Below are positions 4,012 to 8,129 of a stretch of 8,129 bases of DNA, one piece after another. A program made the position numbers and the translations under genes. Within the stretch, counting starts at the first letter, position 1; the number at the start of each line of letters is the position of its first letter. The stretch is from Armatimonadota bacterium (GTDB lineage Bacteria; Actinomycetota; Acidimicrobiia; Spongiisociales; UBA5794). The stretch lies in the NCBI GenBank assembly GCA_008501565.1, contig QQUL01000143.1, positions 1-8,129 of the forward strand. The letters run 5' to 3'. The notes beneath the pieces were generated by a model that did not search any database, was not told where the DNA came from, and was given only the letters and a program-made list of their open reading frames with translations.

Positions 4012-5267
4012 CCCGATGTGAGCTGTTCGAAGCCGGCGTACCGAACCAGAGCTTCTGGGATCTGTACCGAACCGTCTGCGTTCTGATGATTTTCCATCAA
4101 TGCAATCAGGATTCGTCCGACGGCGATGGCGGTGCCGTTGAGCGTGTGCACGAGCTCGTTTCCGGACTCGGACCGGTACCGGATCTTGAGCCGACGACTC
4201 TGATAGTCCGTCGTGTTTGATGTCGATGTGACCTCGCGGTACCGGTCCTGGGACGGGAACCACGCTTCGATGTCATATTTCTTCGCCGCTGACGATCCGA
4301 GATCGCCCGCTGCCACGTTCACAACGCGGTACGGCAGTTCGAGGCCGCCAAGGAGCTCCTCTTCGCGGGCGAGCAGGAACTCGTGCTCGGCGGTCGAATC
4401 CTCGGGGCGGACGAACGAGAACATCTCGACCTTGTCGAACTGGTGTACCCGGAAGATGCCCCGAGTGTCCTTCCCATAGGTGCCTGCCTCGCGTCGGAAG
4501 CATGTTGAGTAGCCCGCGTATCGAACTGGGAGCTCATCTTCATCGAAGATTTCGTCTGCATGAAATGCAGCAATGGGGACCTCTGACGTACCGACCAGGA
4601 ACAGGTCATCGTCGGTGACTGCATACACCTGCTCGGCGTCTCCGGGAAAGAACCCGGTGCCGTACAAGGCGTGATCGCGGACCAAGACTGGTGGAATCAT
4701 CGGCTTGAAACCGTGGGGCATCACCATGTCCATGGCGTAGCGAACAAGCGCAAACTCCAGGATTGCAAGGTCGCCCATGATGAACCCGAACCGCGAACCC
4801 GAAACTTTCGAAGCTCGTTCGACGTCGAGCACACCGAGCGCGGTCCCCAACTCCACGTGGTCTTTGGCTTCGAAGTCGAACTTCCGAGGAGTACCCACCT
4901 TGGAGATCTCGACCGCGTCTTCTTCTTCGAGTCCGTCTGCAGCCGTGGGGTCTGTCATGTTCGGGAGCAGTACCCATGCGGCGTTGAACTCCTCATCAAG
5001 GCTGTCAGCTTCAGCAATCAGCACCTTGTAGTCCTCGGCGAGTTGGGAAGCATCCGCGATCGCTGCGGCCTTTCCGTCGCCGGTGAGCGTGGCGATCGCC
5101 TTGCCAGCTGCCTTTTGATTGGCGCGCACCTCCTCGGCACGAACCCTGACACCCCGGCGCCTTTCGTCCAGATCGGTGAGGGCATCGAGATCGACGTCCA
5201 CTCCGCGTCTGGCAAGTGACGCGGCAAGCGCATCACGCTGAGTTCGGAGAATGGTGATGTCAATCAT
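4008..5267 (-). CDS. serS: Seryl-tRNA synthetase
   Basis: A 419-residue class II aminoacyl-tRNA synthetase that charges tRNA-Ser. The N-terminal coiled-coil arm (about 1-105) contacts the long variable arm of tRNA-Ser. The catalytic domain shows TSEVP (227-231), motif 2 in CFRREAG (256-262) with TRGIFRVHQFDKVEMF (268-283), EVTSTSNTTDYQSRR (345-359) for serine binding, and motif 3 NGTAIAVGRILIAL (377-390). Length is normal and the gene is intact. The ATG at 5267 gives the family's MIDI start. No Shine-Dalgarno is visible upstream, but TAACCT (5282-5277) could be a -10 box for a very short leader. It is followed by the methyltransferase gene with a 4-bp overlap and preceded by hairpin repeat B. 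Three tRNA-Ser genes lie within 3 kb downstream. Confidence 0.97.
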   Translation of the reverse strand: MIDITILRTQRDALAASLARRGVDVDLDALTDLDERRRGVRVRAEEVRANQKAAGKAIATLTGDGKAAAIADASQLAEDYKVLIAEADSLDEEFNAAWVLLPNMTDPTAADGLEEEDAVEISKVGTPRKFDFEAKDHVELGTALGVLDVERASKVSGSRFGFIMGDLAILEFALVRYAMDMVMPHGFKPMIPPVLVRDHALYGTGFFPGDAEQVYAVTDDDLFLVGTSEVPIAAFHADEIFDEDELPVRYAGYSTCFRREAGTYGKDTRGIFRVHQFDKVEMFSFVRPEDSTAEHEFLLAREEELLGGLELPYRVVNVAAGDLGSSAAKKYDIEAWFPSQDRYREVTSTSNTTDYQSRRLKIRYRSESGNELVHTLNGTAIAVGRILIALMENHQNADGSVQIPEALVRYAGFEQLTSG

Positions 5268-5276
5268 GTTGCTGGC

Positions 5277-5282
5277 AGGTTA
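5277..5282 (-). promoter_or_regulatory. Possible -10 box upstream of serS
   Basis: TAACCT on the minus strand ends 9 nt before the serS ATG, which would give a leader of only a few nt or none. That would explain the missing Shine-Dalgarno, but no -35 hexamer supports it. Readthrough from the DUF4446 gene is the alternative. Confidence 0.25.
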
Positions 5283-5302
5283 CCGACCGACCGGCGTCCG
5301 CG

Positions 5303-5354
5303 TTCTGTGGGCTCCAGCCCGACGAAAACGGGGTACTGGAACCCTGGGTACGCG
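5303..5354 (-). repeat. Interspersed hairpin repeat, copy B
   Basis: A 52-nt element with outer parts identical to copy A (1050-1100). GGGCTCCAG (5309-5317) pairs with CTGGAACCC (5336-5344); the one mismatch is G-U in minus-strand RNA. The centre differs from copy A but still folds: CCCG (5318-5321) pairs with CGGG (5329-5332). On the minus strand it begins 2 nt after the DUF4446 stop and ends 35 nt before the serS start. Confidence 0.75.
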
Positions 5355-5356
5355 AT

Positions 5357-5803
5357 TTAGCGGCCGAGGGCTCGGTCTACTGCGGCTACTTCTTCGGGGG
5401 AGAGGCTCTCGGCGCCTTGTCCGCCGGTGACTTGTTTGGTGTAGAACACCGTCTCGTCGCGTGCCACGAGGAGGGAGATGATCAGTCCGTCACCGCGCTG
5501 ATTCAGGAGTGCGACCGATCGCGACTGGTTTCCTGCGATGTTCCCGAATGCGTTGTAACCCACGACACCGATGTAGCTGATGGCGTACGGCAATCGGCCC
5601 TCGAGCACCGAAAGCCGCTCACCGAGGTGCGCCACGGCAGCGGAATTCGCCGACGAGCTCGCCGTCAGCTGTTGAAGGAGTTCAACGACGTTGCCGTCGG
5701 CAGGGATCACGTCAAGCTTTCTGCGGATGGCCCGAACCTGCACAACAGCGATCAGAGCACCGACGATCGCCATCACGCCGATCACCAGACCTGCATCGTT
5801 CAT
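5357..5803 (-). CDS. DUF4446-family membrane-anchored protein
   Basis: A 148-residue protein with an N-terminal membrane segment (about 5-24), a basic stop-transfer (RAIRRK, 24-29), a possibly helical linker (37-70), and a C-terminal domain with the DUF4446 pattern. The pattern runs IGVVGYNAFGNIAGNQS (78-94), SVALLNQRGDGLIISLL (96-112), YTKQVTGGQ (121-129) and LSPEEVAAVDRAL (134-146). The family is common next to housekeeping genes in Gram-positives; its function is unknown. The ATG at 5803 overlaps the TGA of the preceding gene (ATGA), with GGGGA 5 nt upstream; an in-frame ATG at 5836 would lie inside that gene. It is probably made with the upstream membrane protein as a coupled pair. Confidence 0.85.
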   Translation of the reverse strand: MNDAGLVIGVMAIVGALIAVVQVRAIRRKLDVIPADGNVVELLQQLTASSSANSAAVAHLGERLSVLEGRLPYAISYIGVVGYNAFGNIAGNQSRSVALLNQRGDGLIISLLVARDETVFYTKQVTGGQGAESLSPEEVAAVDRALGR

Positions 5804-6803
5804 GATTCCCCACTTTGGATGAACTTCATGTCCCACGAATCGTCGTCGGGACGGTTGTCATTGTCGATTGTGACCGTCAGCTTCAATTGATACAAACCGT
5901 CAGGCACGATGGCGAGGTCCGGGAACACCACTGACGAGGATGCACCTCCCGCGATCTCCGCGATTGTTTCGGTCATCGACGCGGAATCGCCCGTATCAGC
6001 ATTGAGAACATCCAACGTCACGAGCACCGAAGATGCGACCTCGTTCCCCGTGTTCGTGACAACGGCGGTCAGGTTCACCACCTCCGAATAGGGGATGAGC
6101 GGTATCCCGACGCGGTCACTCACCGGTTCAGGATCGAGATGACCGGTCACGGTGACGTTGCGGTGCGGTGCAAGCTCGTATGAGGTCGAAACGTTCAGGA
6201 CGACCGTGACGGGGTTGTACAGGTCTGGGTTCGTGGGGATGGGATCAATGTAGGTGATTGGTCCGAACATGGACGTGTCGATGTTGTCGATCGGCTCTTC
6301 GAGTGACTGCATGAACAGGACATAGGCCGCATCACCAGCGCGGAGCTCATCGAAAGCTTTGGAAAGCTCGCTCGTTGCCGTGTTGGCGGAACCTCCGTCC
6401 ATGAGCGCACGTAAGACGCGTTCAACCTCAGCGACACCTTTCGACCACGAAAGCGACGCTGTCGAGAGTGATCCGTACGACGCTGCAACCGATTGAGAGA
6501 CTTCGACGTCGAGAAGAGCGTTGGCCGCGGATGCGGTCGTCGTGATCCGGTTCAAACGGTTGATGAGGTCCTGGCGCGGTGTGTCACCGATCGATGCAAG
6601 GGCTGATTCCAGTTCGGCTGCGGCAGTGGCGTGCATCGTCGTGGCATCGTCAGCAACCGCGAAGAAGCCGACGGCCCCTCGCTGCTCCGTCTGGCGTGTC
6701 ACAAGATACGCGATGGAGACGACGACCGCTATGAGCGTGAGAATGATCAGCAACCAGCGCCGCCGTCTGAAACGACGGTCTGGTCGATAGGACCGGTACG
6801 TCA

Positions 6804-6804
<1 letters not shown>
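5800..6804 (-). CDS. Membrane-anchored extracytoplasmic protein of unknown function
   Basis: A 334-residue protein I do not recognise. It has a strongly basic N terminus (RSYRPDRRFRRRR, 4-16), one membrane segment (about 17-35) and no lipobox, which suggests a signal anchor with the rest outside. Residues 55-175 look helical and are rich in Ala, Ser and Leu. Residues about 195-328 look beta-rich; LTAVVTNTGNEVASSVLVTL (245-264) and GLYQLKLTVTIDND (303-316) resemble CARDB- or Ig-like beta-sandwich domains. The ATG at 6804 shares its A with the encoded CCA of tRNA-Leu, and no Shine-Dalgarno precedes it. No better start exists, since the next candidate, TTG at codon 18, lies in the membrane segment. 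The gene is coupled by ATGA to the DUF4446 gene. A cell-envelope role is a guess from topology. Confidence 0.8.
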
Positions 6805-6890
<86 letters not shown>

Positions 6891-6901
6891 GACGCTGCGA
6901 A

Positions 6902-6907
6902 AGGCTA
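6902..6907 (-). promoter_or_regulatory. Candidate -10 box of tRNA-Leu(CAG)
   Basis: TAGCCT on the minus strand lies 11 nt before the tRNA 5' end, the same geometry as at the three tRNA-Ser genes. A -35 hexamer at 16-18 bp is not convincing. Confidence 0.35.
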
Positions 6908-6968
6908 CCACGGGGCTGCAATAGCGCCCTTGGGAAACACTGACAGGAGGGGCAACGGACACGGTTCC

Positions 6969-6997
6969 TTCATACAAACTGCCCGCGTTCATACAAT
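6969..6997 (+). promoter_or_regulatory. fhaA promoter with a direct-repeat element, probably leaderless
   Basis: TTCATA (6969-6974, 4 of 6 matches to TTGACA), a 17-bp spacer and TACAAT (6992-6997, 5 of 6 matches to TATAAT) form a good sigma-70-type promoter. Transcription would start 6-8 bp later, at or next to the fhaA ATG at 7005. The 9-mer TTCATACAA occurs twice, at 6969-6977 and 6988-6996, 19 bp apart, so it spans both promoter elements and could also be an activator or repressor site. Confidence 0.6.
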
Positions 6998-7004
6998 CAA
7001 GACC

Positions 7005-7670
7005 ATGAATCTTGCTCGTGGCCTCGAACAGCGGCTCGAAAACCTTGTGGACGGAGCAAGTGCGACCGTTTTCAAAGGTCGAATGCACCCGGTCGTGATC
7101 GGGAGCAAAGTCCTGAGACAGCTGGACTTCCTCGTATCGGATTCGATGGCTGGCCCCCAGATACCCAACGACCTCGTCGTCGCTCTCAACCCGGCCGATA
7201 TTGATCCGAACTACGACCGAGCAGTGCTCCTCCGTGAGCTCGAAGCCGTCGTGACTGAACAAGCCAGAGAAAACGGATGGCGTCTCGCTGGGCCGGTGTC
7301 AATCCACATCAGGACGGATACAGGGATCCCCCGAGGCGTGCTGGGATGCACCGGAACAGTCGCTGCCGGGCCACTCCCCGCGTGGTCGCAACTCATCGCA
7401 GATGACGGTTCTGCCGTCCTCAACATCGCAATGAATCGGGTGCTCATCGGCAGAGGGCTCGAATGCGACATCCGTATCGCAAATGAACAGGTGTCACGAC
7501 GCCATGCGATTGTTTTCGCCGACCAAGGCTCCACGAGACTGAAGGATCTGAACTCATCAAACGGAACGTTCGTGAACCAATCAAGAGTGGTCGGCAATCC
7601 CGTGATTCTCCGACCGGGTGACAACGTCCTGCTCGGCGATCTCTCCTTCACATATCGGCCGGTTACCTAG
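7005..7670 (+). CDS. fhaA: FhaA-like protein: DUF3662 domain plus FHA domain
   Basis: A 221-residue cytoplasmic protein. The N-terminal DUF3662 (FhaA N-terminal) domain covers about 1-118 (GLEQRLENLVDGASATVFKG, 6-25; IPNDLVVALNPAD, 53-65). The C-terminal FHA domain, about 138-220, binds phosphothreonine; its residues are present: G149-R150, S164-R165-R166-H167 and N183-SSNGT. In mycobacteria FhaA is a substrate of the Ser/Thr kinase PknB and links to MviN in peptidoglycan synthesis. Mycobacterial FhaA has a long low-complexity linker between the domains; here about 20 residues join them. The ATG at 7005 is preferred over one at 6930 because family homology starts there and a promoter places transcription start at this ATG with no Shine-Dalgarno. 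fhaB follows after 2 nt. Confidence 0.93.
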   Translation: MNLARGLEQRLENLVDGASATVFKGRMHPVVIGSKVLRQLDFLVSDSMAGPQIPNDLVVALNPADIDPNYDRAVLLRELEAVVTEQARENGWRLAGPVSIHIRTDTGIPRGVLGCTGTVAAGPLPAWSQLIADDGSAVLNIAMNRVLIGRGLECDIRIANEQVSRRHAIVFADQGSTRLKDLNSSNGTFVNQSRVVGNPVILRPGDNVLLGDLSFTYRPVT

Positions 7671-7672
7671 TC

Positions 7673-8086
7673 ATGCCTGCTCTCTTCTTCAACATCATCA
7701 AGCTGCTGTTCCTCGCGATGCTGTTCCTGTTTCTGTGGCAGATCGCCCGTGCCGTGCGAGCCCATGTGGGTGCAAACCCCGGTACACGCACCGACGGGTT
7801 CGCTGCTGAAGTGGTCGTGCTCACGGGTGGTGGCGACCCAGAACGGGTACGGCTCCGACCCCAGGGCCACGTATTCGGCCGGTCGGAGGACGCCGACATC
7901 CCCATCGACGACCCGTATGCCTCCGAATTCCATGCCCGGGTCGGGGTCGCGGACAACAAGGTGATCGTCCATGATCTGGGATCCACCAATGGCACGTATG
8001 TGAACGGTCGAAGGGTCACAAGCCCAACAACTGTTGTCAGAGGCGATACCGTTCAGATCGGCAAGACCATTCTTGAGGTGAGATGA
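7673..8086 (+). CDS. fhaB: FhaB-like membrane-anchored FHA-domain protein
   Basis: A 137-residue protein with an N-terminal membrane anchor (about 4-24), a short linker and a C-terminal FHA domain (about 46-137). Phosphothreonine-binding residues are present: G69-R70, S84-E85-F86-H87 and G103-S-T-N106-G107-T. Domain order and length match FhaB (FipA) of the actinobacterial kinase cluster, which is phosphorylated by PknA/PknB and takes part in cell division and growth under stress. The ATG lies 2 nt after the fhaA stop. Its TGA overlaps the next gene's ATG (ATGA), so fhaA, fhaB and the phosphatase are very likely one operon. GAGGTGAG near its 3' end supplies the next gene's ribosome binding site. 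Confidence 0.93.
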   Translation: MPALFFNIIKLLFLAMLFLFLWQIARAVRAHVGANPGTRTDGFAAEVVVLTGGGDPERVRLRPQGHVFGRSEDADIPIDDPYASEFHARVGVADNKVIVHDLGSTNGTYVNGRRVTSPTTVVRGDTVQIGKTILEVR

Positions 8087-8129
8087 AGTACGTCTGGGGA
8101 TCCGGAACCGACACCGGAAAGGTGCGAGA
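8083..8129 (+). CDS. pstP: PP2C-family Ser/Thr phosphatase (5' end only, cut by the window)
   Basis: Only the first 15 codons are present: MKYVWGSGTDTGKVR. The GxxTDTGKVR pattern is the usual start of bacterial PP2C phosphatases, where NED with metal-binding residues normally follows. Position after fhaA-fhaB matches PstP, which reverses PknA/PknB phosphorylation. The start overlaps the fhaB stop by 4 bp and is preceded by GAGGTGAG. Identity rests on a short stretch plus synteny. Confidence 0.7.
   Translation, partial: MKYVWGSGTDTGKVR

Noticed and set aside
4012..4263. An 84-residue N-terminal extension of the methyltransferase
   Set aside because: It would be an out-of-frame reading of serS, is low in hydrophobic residues and very Arg-rich, and the ATGA-overlapping start at 4011 fits the family.
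4671..5219. Plus-strand open frame of 182 codons opposite serS
   Set aside because: It lies wholly antisense to an intact, highly conserved synthetase gene and shows no recognisable domain or ribosome binding site.
5268..5302. T-box or other serine-sensing leader upstream of serS
   Set aside because: The space is too short for the T-box stem I and antiterminator, and no T-box sequence is visible.
5417..5890. Plus-strand open frame of 157 codons opposite the DUF4446 gene
   Set aside because: The minus-strand frame has a clear family pattern, a ribosome binding site and a coupled start; this one has none of these.

Overview
The window looks like a chromosomal segment of a moderately GC-rich actinobacterium. 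An acidimicrobial-type lineage would fit, but this is inference. The evidence is: a luciferase-like, probably F420-dependent oxidoreductase; a menaquinone-type C-methyltransferase; ATGA-coupled starts; and at the right end the cluster fhaA-fhaB-PP2C phosphatase, the conserved start of the actinobacterial FHA/pstP/rodA/pbpA/pknAB region. A tRNA-Leu beside fhaA, and tadA beside the SRP RNA with serS nearby, are arrangements I recall from origin-proximal parts of other Gram-positive chromosomes. Proximity to oriC is therefore plausible but not shown.

Layout. (1) 129-1191, minus strand: LLM-family oxidoreductase, preceded by tRNA-Ser(UGA). (2) 1312-1815: small membrane SHOCT protein with a candidate promoter, a leader hairpin and a terminator. 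(3) 1850-2100: gene-free DNA made of truncated tRNA-Ser 3' ends joined to degenerate 7-bp tandem repeats. (4) 2200-2906: tRNA-Ser(CGA), then tadA, then a divergent tRNA-Ser(GGA). (5) 3086-3175: SRP RNA on the minus strand. (6) 3373-6890, one minus-strand series: tRNA-Leu(CAG), a membrane-anchored protein of unknown function, a DUF4446 protein, serS, and the menG/ubiE-type methyltransferase. Starts and stops overlap at two junctions, and a 52-bp hairpin repeat separates the DUF4446 gene from serS. (7) 6969-8129, plus strand: a promoter that appears to give a leaderless fhaA message, then fhaB, then the first 15 codons of a PP2C phosphatase.

How the parts fit. Most of the window serves translation: three tRNA-Ser genes that together read all UCN codons, tRNA-Leu, seryl-tRNA synthetase, the wobble adenosine deaminase TadA and the SRP RNA. 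The right end opens the Ser/Thr phosphorylation and cell-wall growth cluster. Every protein gene belongs to a known family or is an ordinary hypothetical, and I see no defence system, transposase or CRISPR array. The unusual content is non-coding: (a) a hairpin repeat in two full copies and one core copy, placed just after gene ends; (b) repeated tRNA-Ser 3' ends with heptamer trailers; (c) heptamer repeats at several gene borders, one of which encodes the last residues of the methyltransferase; (d) a tRNA-Leu whose encoded CCA shares its A with the ATG of the next gene.
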